From the NCBI GenBank assembly GCA_963832945.1, contig CAWHVV010000006.1:186001-250000 (forward strand): 64,000 bases of DNA, in the 5' to 3' direction. Under the pieces are notes generated by a model. That model did not search any database. It was not told where the DNA came from and saw only the letters and a list, made by a program, of their open reading frames with translations. A program made the translations under genes and the position numbers. The DNA is from JAFEDN01 sp963832945 (lineage in GTDB: Bacteria > Pseudomonadota > Gammaproteobacteria > Coxiellales > Coxiellaceae). How positions within the stretch are numbered: position 1 is the first letter of the stretch; each line of letters opens with the position of its first letter. Shown here piece by piece: positions 37,068-45,631 of this stretch.

Positions 37068-37232
37068 TCTACTTTTATTCTCTCGGTTGATTATTTTTCT
37101 AATAGGTTATTTTCGCGTGGGTCGATTTTATGTATATTTAAGATAGCAGTAATATATTAAAATAGTATTAAAACCATTTTATAAAGTGCAGAAACAAAGA
37201 AAGTGCATAACGTGCGGAATGTAACGTTGAAA

Positions 37233-37450
37233 GCAGCAATTCCCGCTGGGAATAAAACGGATTTAAGTAGATGAAATATATGATTAATTTTTCATAAAGA
37301 AAAATAATTTTCGTAGAAAATTCTCTGCGCGATGGGGGATCGCAAGGGGGAGCAGCGCGCAGCGCTCCCCCCTCATTCCGAGCATCGGCTCCGCCGAGCG
37401 CAGGATATAAATAGGAAGCAATTACCGCTGTACCCAGCGGGAATTGCTGC
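37233..37450 (+). repeat. Palindromic element with perfect 18-bp terminal inverted repeats
   Basis: GCAGCAATTCCCGCTGGG at 37233-37250 is the exact reverse complement of 37433-37450. Between them, from about 37325, lies the common element: GCGATGGGGGATCGCAAGG, the stem GGGGGAGC...GCTCCCCC, CATCGGCTCCGCCGAGCGC and CAGGATATAAATAGGAAGC. The remainder is AT-rich filler not found in the other copies. It occupies most of the 440-base gap ahead of the old yellow enzyme gene. Nothing else recognisable lies in that gap. Confidence 0.82.
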
Positions 37451-37507
37451 GTTGAAAGTGTCCAGGGTGAGACCTATAATCAGAACATTTAATCGAGGAA
37501 TAAAGAT

Positions 37508-38614
37508 ATGACTAATCAAAATCCTGCAATTTTATTGACTCCCTTTAACATGCGCGGTCATCAGCTTCGCAACAGAATTGCGATGGCGCCTCTCACACGT
37601 AACCGCGCTGTCCATGGTACGGATGCTCCCCAAGCTCTGAATGCCGAATATTATTCGCAACGCGCGAGCGCTGGACTCATTATTTCCGAAGCCACACAGA
37701 TTTCTCCTACCGGTAAGGGTTATGCGTGGACTCCGGGCATTTATTCCCCGGAACAAATTGCAGGGTGGAGACAGGTGACCGATGCTGTTCATGCAAAGGG
37801 TGGCGCCATTTACTGTCAACTCTGGCATGTCGGACGAATTTCTCATACCTCGCTGCAACCCCATGGGGCGTCGCCTCTGGCGCCTTCTGCGATACCCGCG
37901 AGCGGTCAGCGCACTTTTATTGAAAATGGCGCCTTTGTGGAAGTATCCAGGCCCCGCGCTTTAGAGCTTAAAGAAATAGCTAAAATTATCGAGGATTATC
38001 GCACCGGGGCCCGCAATGCTATTCAGGCCGGATTTGACGGCGTGGAAATCCACGGCGCCAATGGTTATCTCATCCATCAGTTTTTAGCGGACGGCGCCAA
38101 TCATCGTGAAGACGGCTACGGAGGCTCTGTGTCTAATCGTTTGCGTTTTGCGCTCGAAGTGACTGAGGTCATTGTTTCAGAAGTCGGCGCCGATCGAACG
38201 GCGATTCGTATTTCCCCGGTCAGTCCTGCGAACGCGGTGAAGGATAGTGATCCTGCCAAAGTTTTTTTTCCATTGGTGCGCGCACTGGATAAATTGAATC
38301 TGGCCTATATTCATGTTATCGAAGGTGCTACCGGCGGGCCCCGCGAATTTCAGGGATTTGATTTTCATGCTTTACGAAAAGAATTCAACGGCCCATGGGT
38401 GGTCAATAATGGTTATACTCTGGAAATGGCTATCGAGGCGGTATCGAGTGGTTATGCCGATCTGGTTGCGTTTGGTAAATTATTTTTGGCGAATCCCGAT
38501 CTGGTGGAGCGCTTTAGACGTCAGGGTCCTCTGAATGAACCGGACTCCGCCACTTTTTATGGCGGGGCAGCCAAAGGTTACACGGACTATCCGTACCTGA
38601 ATGACAGGAATTAG
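37508..38614 (+). CDS. nemA: Old yellow enzyme family FMN oxidoreductase (NemA-like)
   Basis: NADPH-dependent FMN enzyme that reduces activated C=C bonds and nitro compounds; E. coli NemA acts on N-ethylmaleimide and electrophiles. The 368-aa protein is full length. Visible motifs are the N-terminal LRNRIAMAPLTRNRA, QLWHVGRISH near 100, HGANGYLIHQFLADGANHR with the paired ligand-binding His and Asn, DGYGGSVSNRLRF and the FMN phosphate-binding VAFGKLFLANPDL. The ATG follows GAGGAATAAAGAT. It forms a two-gene unit with zapE, which starts 8 bases after its stop. No nemR-type regulator is adjacent. Confidence 0.94.
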   Translation: MTNQNPAILLTPFNMRGHQLRNRIAMAPLTRNRAVHGTDAPQALNAEYYSQRASAGLIISEATQISPTGKGYAWTPGIYSPEQIAGWRQVTDAVHAKGGAIYCQLWHVGRISHTSLQPHGASPLAPSAIPASGQRTFIENGAFVEVSRPRALELKEIAKIIEDYRTGARNAIQAGFDGVEIHGANGYLIHQFLADGANHREDGYGGSVSNRLRFALEVTEVIVSEVGADRTAIRISPVSPANAVKDSDPAKVFFPLVRALDKLNLAYIHVIEGATGGPREFQGFDFHALRKEFNGPWVVNNGYTLEMAIEAVSSGYADLVAFGKLFLANPDLVERFRRQGPLNEPDSATFYGGAAKGYTDYPYLNDRN

Positions 38615-38622
38615 AATTCACT

Positions 38623-39669
38623 GTGTCTGCTGTAACTCCGTTAGAGCATTATAGAGCCTGGGTTAAAACCGGCAAGCTTGAAGCGAATGACGAGCAGGAA
38701 GCCGTTTTGCAATATTTAACGCAGATTCGTGCGCAACTGCTACGCCGCCCCAAATTATTTTCCCGATTCCTCATTCCCAGTGTCCGGGGTTTATATTTAT
38801 GGGGAGGGGTTGGTGTGGGCAAGACCCTGATCATGGATTATTTTTATGAGACTCTGCCGGTTCCTAAATTACGCCTGCATTTTCATGCTTTCATGCAGCG
38901 GCTGCACGAGGAATTACACCAGTCCCAAGGCCGGATGAATCCATTGACTATCATCGGCAGGCGATTAGCCCGGCAATACACGGTGATTTGTTTAGACGAA
39001 TTTCTGGTAACCAATGTTGCGGACGCCATGCTTCTTGCTGAATTACTGAAAGCCTTATTTAAGGGCGGCGTTTGTCTGGTGACGACCGCGAATTTGGCTC
39101 CTCAGCAGTTATATGAGAATGGCCTGCAGCGGCAACGCTTTTTGCCTGCTATTCATTTACTGGAACAGCACACCCAAGTCTGGCATTTATCACTCACTCA
39201 TGATTATCGCCGGCGCGCCTCCTCACAAACCGACGCCTGGTTGACCCCTTTAGGTGAAGCCGCCGAGCAGGCTTTGTGGCGGGCTTTGCGGCATTTTTCT
39301 CCGGATCAGCCTTTTTCTCAGGAACCCATCGTGCTTTTGGGCCGTGAAATAGCCGTAAAACAGCGGACATCTCAGGTTATCTGGTTTGAATTTAATGTCA
39401 TCTGTGGCCGCCCACGTTCACAAAAAGATTATTTAGCATTAACATCGCAATACCAGGTGGTATTAGTGAGTAATGTGCCGTGTCTGGAAACAGTTTCCAG
39501 AGATTTCGTGGTGTCGTTTATTAACCTGGTGGATGTTTTGTATGACGCGCGTGTCCGGCTTATACTTTCCTCCGCGGTGCCTATCGCCAGTTTGTATACG
39601 CAGGGAGAATTCCACCAGACTTTCCAGCGCACGGAATCACGCCTGATGGAAATACAGTCATCGTGGTAA
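38623..39669 (+). CDS. zapE: Cell division protein ZapE, AFG1-like ATPase
   Basis: P-loop ATPase related to yeast Afg1; E. coli ZapE affects FtsZ ring stability at constriction, especially under stress. The protein has 348 residues with Walker A GGVGVGKT at 61-68, Walker B VICLDEF with Asp125 and Glu126, the family block RLHFHAFMQRLHEEL and VTTANLAPQQLYENGLQR. It starts with GTG, 8 bases after the old yellow enzyme stop, with a weak ribosome binding site (AGGAA further upstream). The 3' end overlaps the end of the convergent L,D-transpeptidase gene by 12 bases, and no terminator is visible between them. Confidence 0.93.
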   Translation: MSAVTPLEHYRAWVKTGKLEANDEQEAVLQYLTQIRAQLLRRPKLFSRFLIPSVRGLYLWGGVGVGKTLIMDYFYETLPVPKLRLHFHAFMQRLHEELHQSQGRMNPLTIIGRRLARQYTVICLDEFLVTNVADAMLLAELLKALFKGGVCLVTTANLAPQQLYENGLQRQRFLPAIHLLEQHTQVWHLSLTHDYRRRASSQTDAWLTPLGEAAEQALWRALRHFSPDQPFSQEPIVLLGREIAVKQRTSQVIWFEFNVICGRPRSQKDYLALTSQYQVVLVSNVPCLETVSRDFVVSFINLVDVLYDARVRLILSSAVPIASLYTQGEFHQTFQRTESRLMEIQSSW

Positions 39670-40437
39670 ATTCCACTGATTTTGGAATTTTAAATATTGA
39701 TCTTTGGGTAACTGAACCATTACCGGTTTGGCTTCGGGATTCAGCCATGTCCATAAGCGCGGTATATAATTTGCCTGCATGGCAGTGCAGCCTTCTGTGC
39801 CTTTGTCGTCGCTGACACCGTGAATATGAATGAAAATGCATGAGCCTGCGCCTAACATTTTGCCATCGGTGTTATAATCAACGACAATCCCTCGCTGGTA
39901 TTGGGGATCCTGTTCCCGCATGTTTTCAGCGCTGTTCCAGTCCTTTGCGGGGACTTTTGAACTGTCTATAATTTTACCATAATAACGTGATTTAGGATCA
40001 TCGACACAAATCGTTGTGGCAGTGACGGGAATATAAGGTAACTTAAGCTGGCTGTCCGCGGAGGCAGCGAAACCAAAAGCCGGTCCTAACCGGAATGCAC
40101 CCGCAGGTGCTTTTTTATCCCCTTCCTGTTTTATCGGGTTGCTACTGTCAGCATAAGATTTTAGATTATCGTCCCAGCCCAATCCATTCTGCCCGACCAC
40201 TACCGGCCATGCGGGACCCGTGGCATGCCAGGGATCGGTAGTATTGGCGCGTTCGAAAGTTTGCATGGAACCCTTTAAATTATTCCAGGAATCCGTGACC
40301 ACAACAACCAGTTGCCTGCTCTGGTTAAGCATGCCGGGTTTGGGGGGGATTACACTCTCTGCCTGGGCGGTGCAATTAATAGCTGTTAAAAACGCGCACG
40401 ATAAGAAAGCTATTTTTAGTTTTTGTATTCGGTGCAT
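39658..40437 (-). CDS. L,D-transpeptidase (YkuD-type), periplasmic
   Basis: Cross-links or remodels peptidoglycan, or attaches proteins to it, in the periplasm. The 259-aa protein begins with a signal peptide (LKIAFLSCAFLTAINCTAQA, cut before ESV). The catalytic signature is H204-I-H-G followed by TEGC with Cys217 and the following TAM, matching the HxxG...GC-x-x of L,D-transpeptidases. The rest fits the YkuD fold (WPVVVGQNGLGWD; KAPAGAFRLG). AAGGAG lies 5 bases before the ATG. It is a stand-alone gene; the downstream neighbour on the same strand order is the truncated permease upstream of it. Confidence 0.88.
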   Translation of the reverse strand: MHRIQKLKIAFLSCAFLTAINCTAQAESVIPPKPGMLNQSRQLVVVVTDSWNNLKGSMQTFERANTTDPWHATGPAWPVVVGQNGLGWDDNLKSYADSSNPIKQEGDKKAPAGAFRLGPAFGFAASADSQLKLPYIPVTATTICVDDPKSRYYGKIIDSSKVPAKDWNSAENMREQDPQYQRGIVVDYNTDGKMLGAGSCIFIHIHGVSDDKGTEGCTAMQANYIPRLWTWLNPEAKPVMVQLPKDQYLKFQNQWNLPR

Positions 40438-40484
40438 ACAAACTCCTTGATTTAAGCATATATTTTAAGATCTTAAGTTTAAAA

Positions 40485-41615
40485 CTATTGACTGTCAATA
40501 TTATTCCGTTGGTTATTCCGCCGGTGACGGGTAATGACAACGGCAAAGAAATATCCCAATAAAATAAGCACAGCATCGCCGGCCAATACTATGAAGGTAT
40601 AAGCATGATAAGTGACTAATTTTAATTGACTCGGTGCGAAAACACCGACGATGAAACCAATCAGACAGGATAAAATGCCTAATAGACAGAGAAGCTTGCC
40701 CAGCCAGGATTTTGCTATTAATTTTAAGCCGGCAGCAAATACCATAATATACATGAGCGCGGTAAATTGACTGCATACGGCGACCATCATCCAGAAAGCG
40801 GTTTTAATCGTGGGTAAAAATAAAAATGTGGCGATGAGTCCAGTAGTGATAACTCCCTGTAACCATAAAATCCCAACTGGCATTTGATAACGGTTAAGCC
40901 GGCTTAATTTATTTTTAATGCCTGCTTCCTCCAGCGCCGCCTGCATGCCGCGAGCCGGTCCGATGATCCAGGCGCTAAAACTTGCCATCATGGCGAGAAG
41001 TACAAAAATGCTGATAACAATGCCTATATTCGGAAGATGAAAATGGTCGAAAAATATCTGTACCATTTGTACGACGCCGGCAATGATATTGAGTTTATCG
41101 CTAGGAATAAGCAGCGCCATGATGCCGCTAGCGCCCAGCATCATGATGGCGACAATGGCGGCGGCGATAGGCAGCGCCACTTCGTATTTATGTATGGGGT
41201 CTTCGACATCGGTGGTGTGGAAGCCGGTGATTTGCATACCTGAGTATGCGCTGATAAAGCTAACGAAAATAGCTATTTCACTCAGAGAGAATTTGAAATG
41301 GTGGTTGATAGTGGTGACGTGCGGAGGGCCGGTAAATATCCAGATAAGTCCTAAGCTGATGATCAGGATGGCGATGAAAATAGTACCGGCGCTGCCGATA
41401 ATATTGAGCCAGCTGGAAATTCTGAGTGGCCACTGATTATACCAAAGGGTAACCCACAGAATTCCCAGCATCCATAACGTGTAGACCCAGGGTGAAGGCG
41501 TTGAAGGGCTGATCAGCAAATATAACATCCCCACAATGGCGGCGAGGGTGGCGGGAAATTCAACAATATTGTTGATCCATTCCAGCCATATCGCGAGAAT
41601 ATGCGCAAAACTATA
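40485..41615 (-). pseudogene. APC-family amino-acid permease (GadC-like), N-terminally truncated
   Basis: A transporter of the glutamate/GABA antiporter branch of the APC superfamily. The readable frame from its first ATG (41534) is 349 aa with about nine membrane segments and family motifs FVSFISAYSGMQITGFHTTDVEDP, WIIGPARGMQAALEEAGI and the helix pairs to the C-terminus. Another 27 codons upstream (HILAIWLEWINNIVEFPATL) are clearly also permease before an in-frame TGA at 41616-41618. About 100 N-terminal residues, including the first helices with the substrate motif, are missing from the sequence upstream, so it is probably inactive. Legionella genomes have many such permeases. Confidence 0.75.
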
Positions 41616-41843
41616 TCAAAAAGTTCCGGCTAGGGGAATTTATAATTCGAAAGACTTCAAATTATCAGCCAATAATGTTTGAGTAAGGTTGTGCTGATGC
41701 GCGTATACACCCGTGGCGTGAGGTATCAGTCATTTTGGGAACTGTACCGCCCCTTGCGTTAAAGTAGGGATTCTGGTATACCAAATGCGGTTTGATATTA
41801 ATTAATATGAATGTAAAGTAAATATAGAAAAAGAGGTAAGGAA

Positions 41844-42521
41844 ATGAGAATATTTCAAGTACAAAGCCGCGAATATGAACTAGATGTATATATTCCTATT
41901 AGAGACGAAAAGTCTTTCCAGCAAGGTACCATTGAGCTTTATCAAAGCGTGCTGAATGAAAGTGTTCAGAATAGTACGGTAGAACCTATTGTCAGAGACT
42001 ACATTTTGAAAGAACATGAAGGGTTCAAATTGTTGTGCAGGTCTAAAGAGGAGGTTCGACATTTGGCTAAATCGCTCCAGCAGGAATTGAATCGATGGAT
42101 AGACTCTCCTGAAGGTAAAGAAAAATTTCTATCATCAATAGTATGGAGAGCTCGCCGAAACCGAATTATTTGTTTGATAGCTTCCGTACTCACTATAACA
42201 TTAGGATACTATGCTAAAGATGATCTTCCAGTTGTGGGCGAGCCGCCTCAAGGATTAAGGGCGACTTTATTGGCTTTAGGTAGTACTGGTTTAGGCGCCA
42301 GTACTGTTCTACTTGCCCACACCGGGAGGGACATGGTGGAAGATAACACGTTAACTTGCATGTTAACTTGCATTAAAAATAGATTATTTCCTAATCTAGG
42401 GAAAGAATATCTCTATTCAATATTCTCTTCTAAGAGCCTTAACGATCCAGAATTTAAGAGATTTGAAAGCTCTCATGCAGGGATAGAAAATATTTCTAAT
42501 ATTGTCCTTAATTACCTTTAA
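41844..42521 (+). CDS. Unknown protein with two central membrane segments, 225 aa
   Basis: I do not recognise the family. The start follows AGAGGTAAGGAA, a good ribosome binding site. Residues 1-105 are soluble, charged and helical (FKLLCRSKEEVRHLAKSLQQ). Two hydrophobic segments follow, near 108-125 (IICLIASVLTITLGYYA) and 138-158 (LRATLLALGSTGLGASTVLL). The C-terminal 65 residues are soluble. There is no signal peptide, so both ends probably face the cytoplasm. It lies alone between the broken permease and the VapBC pair, which are on the other strand. Base use is AT-rich like the effector-like genes. Confidence 0.65.
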   Translation: MRIFQVQSREYELDVYIPIRDEKSFQQGTIELYQSVLNESVQNSTVEPIVRDYILKEHEGFKLLCRSKEEVRHLAKSLQQELNRWIDSPEGKEKFLSSIVWRARRNRIICLIASVLTITLGYYAKDDLPVVGEPPQGLRATLLALGSTGLGASTVLLAHTGRDMVEDNTLTCMLTCIKNRLFPNLGKEYLYSIFSSKSLNDPEFKRFESSHAGIENISNIVLNYL

Positions 42522-42529
42522 AATGTAGA

Positions 42530-42940
42530 TTAGGCCAGCAACTGAACCCCTAATCGTTCTCCGGCTTCGCGCAACAATTTATCTTTAGTCGCGAGCGGCA
42601 GTCCGGTGCGGATAGCCAGTTCTAAATAGCATGCATCGTAGGTGGTCAATCTTTCGGTATAGGCTAAAGATAAAATTTCGTGGAAACTTTTGTTCATGGT
42701 TTCCGGGTCTATTTCAATATTAATATGATTAAACAGTTCTACAAATTGTGTCATATCGGCGTAAGTAATTCGTTTGCGCCGCTGCGCGGATAATAAAATG
42801 TTAGTGATTTCCAATGGCCAGATCGCCGGGACTAATGCTGTCTCCAGTTCCAGTCTGTCTAATAATTGTGTAGTTTGGGCGGTTGCCTCATCGGCAAAGC
42901 ACCATGAAAGTGCGACAGACGCGTCTAAAACAAACCCCAT
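42530..42940 (-). CDS. VapC-type PIN-domain toxin
   Basis: A 136-aa PIN-domain ribonuclease, the toxin of a type II toxin-antitoxin pair. Acidic metal-binding residues are Asp6 (VLDASVA), Glu44 (PLEITN), Asp102 (TTYDACYLELA) and Asp120 (LATKDKLL), so all four active-site positions are present. Its ATG overlaps the antitoxin stop as TAATG, the normal coupled arrangement. Unlike the two other toxins in the window it appears intact. Confidence 0.92.
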   Translation of the reverse strand: MGFVLDASVALSWCFADEATAQTTQLLDRLELETALVPAIWPLEITNILLSAQRRKRITYADMTQFVELFNHINIEIDPETMNKSFHEILSLAYTERLTTYDACYLELAIRTGLPLATKDKLLREAGERLGVQLLA

Positions 42941-43179
42941 TATCGGCGCCCTTCATCACGTAATGATTTCCAGTCCAGTCCGCCTAAAGTATGCCGTTCT
43001 GCTAACTGCTTAAATCGTTGAATCGTTAATTTTGTCTGTTCCCGATCAGAGCCGGTAATGGGCACCAGCCGCGCTACGGCACGGCCATGCTTGGTAATGA
43101 TAATGGAAACCCCTTTCTCCACTTGGTCCAGAATGGAAGAAAAGTGAGTTTTTGCCTGAAAAGCGCCAATGGTTTGCAT
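42940..43179 (-). CDS. Phd/YefM-type antitoxin partner of VapC
   Basis: A 79-aa antitoxin starting MQTIGAFQAKTHFSSILDQ, with the Phd/YefM fold followed by IIITKHGRAVARLVPI and a basic/acidic C-terminal tail that would bind the toxin. The chosen ATG has TAGGAAAC before it; the longer frame (27 more codons) runs over the promoter region and lacks a binding site. The pair probably represses its own promoter, in the 107-base gap shared with the divergent surface-protein gene. Confidence 0.9.
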   Translation of the reverse strand: MQTIGAFQAKTHFSSILDQVEKGVSIIITKHGRAVARLVPITGSDREQTKLTIQRFKQLAERHTLGGLDWKSLRDEGRR

Positions 43180-43286
43180 AAAGTTTCCTATTTCAACTAG
43201 TTTAAGACTAGCATTTAATTGGATTGTGGTCAATAGAATTTCCGGATATAATGAAAACATTTAATTTAATTTCATGGATGGAATCT

Positions 43287-45587
43287 ATGTCTCTATTTCC
43301 CAAAACCCGGCTATTGAAACAGGGAGTACTGCTCGGTGGCTGTTTGGCGCTGGGCGGCGCATGGGCTGGAGGGGCTGAAATCGCGATGCTGTCTCCGTGG
43401 CTGCCGTTAATGCTAGGAGTTTCTTTATACGGAATGGCCGGCAACGGCTGGACCGCTATCGGCGACGCGATGGTTCCTGTCTTCGGACAGCCTCGCAGCT
43501 TTGCCTACGTCGATCCGCAGATTTACTATCACACCGACCAAAATGGGGAGCATGATTATACGGGCGACCTTGGCGTCGGCTACCGTTACCTGTTCGACGA
43601 TAATATCGGAATTTTAGGCGCTTATGTTTTCGGCGATTTTAACCGTGACAACCATGACAGGGAATTCTGGTTTGTCAGCCCGGGCATCGAGCGGCTTGGG
43701 CAACTCCTCGATTTTAGCGCCAACGCTTATATTCCCGTGACCTCGCAGCTTCAGTATTATGGCGCCGGATTCGCCGATCAGGCGGGAGATAACAGTCAGA
43801 TTGTATTTGAGGGTCATAATCAGTATGACGCCCTCGTCAATATGTTTACTTCAGTAGGATACGGCGGCGACATCCAGATGGGTGTGCATTTACCCTATTT
43901 CAGAAATAGTGAAGTGTTTTTGGGGGGCTACTATTTTTCGCCGAAAGATACCGACAATGTCGGCGGGGGCGCGGTGCGCCTGCAGGTACCTGTGAACCAT
44001 TATCTGAGCCTGTTGATCAGCGAGGCTTATGATAGTCAGTACAACAATACCTTCAAGGCCGGGATTACGTGGTGGTTTGGAGGCCGTCATACAGGTTATG
44101 GCTATACGGGTAATCTGGCAGAACGGTTAGTGGATCCTATCCAGCGTAATCTGGTTGCCGTAGCGGGAGGTTCCCGTACCGGACAGCCCTCGGTAGCCGG
44201 TTCCATGAATACCGGGGAAACGGCACTGGAATTATCAAATATTTCTTTCTTCCTCCCTGACGGGCGGACCGAAGGCGCAGAGTCAGTACAGGGCGATGGC
44301 ACCTTTGAACATCCCTACAGTGGGATCACCCAAAGTAACGTCGATAACGCCAATCTCCAGAATAACCGGAATTTTTATATAAATTCAGGAACTTACAATC
44401 CAATCTACGCCGACGCGAACGACTACATTATTTTAAACAATGATCAGATATTTGGCCGCCAAAATAACTTCCGCGAAAACGCGGAAGGCGCGGCGCGGCC
44501 TCTGATCAAATTCACGGCGGGCGGTTTTGAAGTTCCGGCAGACGATGTGTACGACTCCTTTTCCGGCTTGCGGTTAACCGGAGGAATGAATACGACTGAT
44601 CAGGCCGGGATCTGGATTAATCATGAGAATGGTCAATTTGACCAGACGGTCAGCATCAATAATGTCTCTGTAGACTCCTTTGCGGATGGTATCGATATTC
44701 TGAATGGGGGAGGCGGGGCACTGACCGTGAGTGTGAATGATTCCCTGATCAGCCATAACAACGGAGCGGGTGAGCTGTTTTCATCTTATGGCGTCACCGG
44801 CGGCATCGCGGCGGTTAACAATTCCGTGCTTCCCGCAGGGCTGTTATCGTTAAATGTCAGCGATTCGACCGTCAAGGCTAACAATAAAACTTTCAATAAT
44901 GAAGATGTGGCTGCGGCCGGAGGATCGGCGGTTGCTAACCTCGGTTCCGGTATGAAAGTCGATGTGAATAATACTTCCATCTCGGGAAACACGATTTCCG
45001 CCCTGGATGATAGTGACATTAGCGCGGCGGGTGGGCTGGCGGCTGTTAACGATTCCGCCAACAATATGACCATCAATATCAGTGATTCCAGTCTGATGAA
45101 TAACGCTGTTTTCGCGAATGTGAGCAGTGTTACCTCGGCAGGGGGTTTGGCGGTTCAGGCTTCCGGCGGCACTATGCGTATAGATATCAGACAATCCAGT
45201 TTATCCGGCAACTTGATATTCGCTGAGGGCAGCGTTATCGGGGCAGCCGGTGGCGTAGCGGCATCCGGTCCAACGCCTGGCGCCGGATGGGTAAAGATCG
45301 ATATTCAAAAATCGACATTGACGGACAACTCGGGAAGTGGAATCGCGGCTGAGGGAGCCACCAGCGTTCAGGTGGCTAAATCCATCATTGCCTGGAATGA
45401 AGATTTTGGCCTGTCCGCGGTCGATGGATCAACCATTGTCGTGACCAAACCGGTTTTCTTTGACGGCGTGGTCCATGTTCAGGGAGCGGGGAGTATGATC
45501 CAGTTTCCCAAAATTGGTTCAGTACCCAATAACGCCCACGTTGTTTGCCTGCCTTTCACCGGAAAGTGCAAAATCGTGATGCCATAA
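43287..45587 (+). CDS. Inverse-autotransporter-like surface protein with beta-helix passenger
   Basis: A 766-aa exported protein. A signal-like N-terminus (LLKQGVLLGGCLALGGAWA) is followed by a domain (about 65-275) resembling the intimin/invasin beta-barrel: FAYVDPQIYYHTDQ, DLGVGYRYLFDDNIGILGAY, FWFVSPGIERLGQLLDFSAN and WWFGGRHTG near its end. From about 330 onward is a right-handed beta-helix-like passenger with repeated xVNxSxxSxN units (INNVSVDSFADG, LNVSDSTVKANN, INISDSSLMNN, IDIQKSTLTDNSG). The order barrel first, passenger second is that of inverse autotransporters. The ATG is chosen because GGATGGAATCT precedes it; upstream ATGs overlap the VapBC promoter. A role in adhesion is plausible (inference). 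Confidence 0.75.
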   Translation: MSLFPKTRLLKQGVLLGGCLALGGAWAGGAEIAMLSPWLPLMLGVSLYGMAGNGWTAIGDAMVPVFGQPRSFAYVDPQIYYHTDQNGEHDYTGDLGVGYRYLFDDNIGILGAYVFGDFNRDNHDREFWFVSPGIERLGQLLDFSANAYIPVTSQLQYYGAGFADQAGDNSQIVFEGHNQYDALVNMFTSVGYGGDIQMGVHLPYFRNSEVFLGGYYFSPKDTDNVGGGAVRLQVPVNHYLSLLISEAYDSQYNNTFKAGITWWFGGRHTGYGYTGNLAERLVDPIQRNLVAVAGGSRTGQPSVAGSMNTGETALELSNISFFLPDGRTEGAESVQGDGTFEHPYSGITQSNVDNANLQNNRNFYINSGTYNPIYADANDYIILNNDQIFGRQNNFRENAEGAARPLIKFTAGGFEVPADDVYDSFSGLRLTGGMNTTDQAGIWINHENGQFDQTVSINNVSVDSFADGIDILNGGGGALTVSVNDSLISHNNGAGELFSSYGVTGGIAAVNNSVLPAGLLSLNVSDSTVKANNKTFNNEDVAAAGGSAVANLGSGMKVDVNNTSISGNTISALDDSDISAAGGLAAVNDSANNMTINISDSSLMNNAVFANVSSVTSAGGLAVQASGGTMRIDIRQSSLSGNLIFAEGSVIGAAGGVAASGPTPGAGWVKIDIQKSTLTDNSGSGIAAEGATSVQVAKSIIAWNEDFGLSAVDGSTIVVTKPVFFDGVVHVQGAGSMIQFPKIGSVPNNAHVVCLPFTGKCKIVMP

Positions 45588-45631
45588 ATTATATATAATC
45601 AATAGCATAAGGCACTTCAAATACCACATGG

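Noticed and set aside
43224..43286. Longer N-terminus for the surface protein
   Set aside because: These codons overlap the promoter region of the VapBC pair and hide the signal peptide; the ATG at 43287 has a better site.
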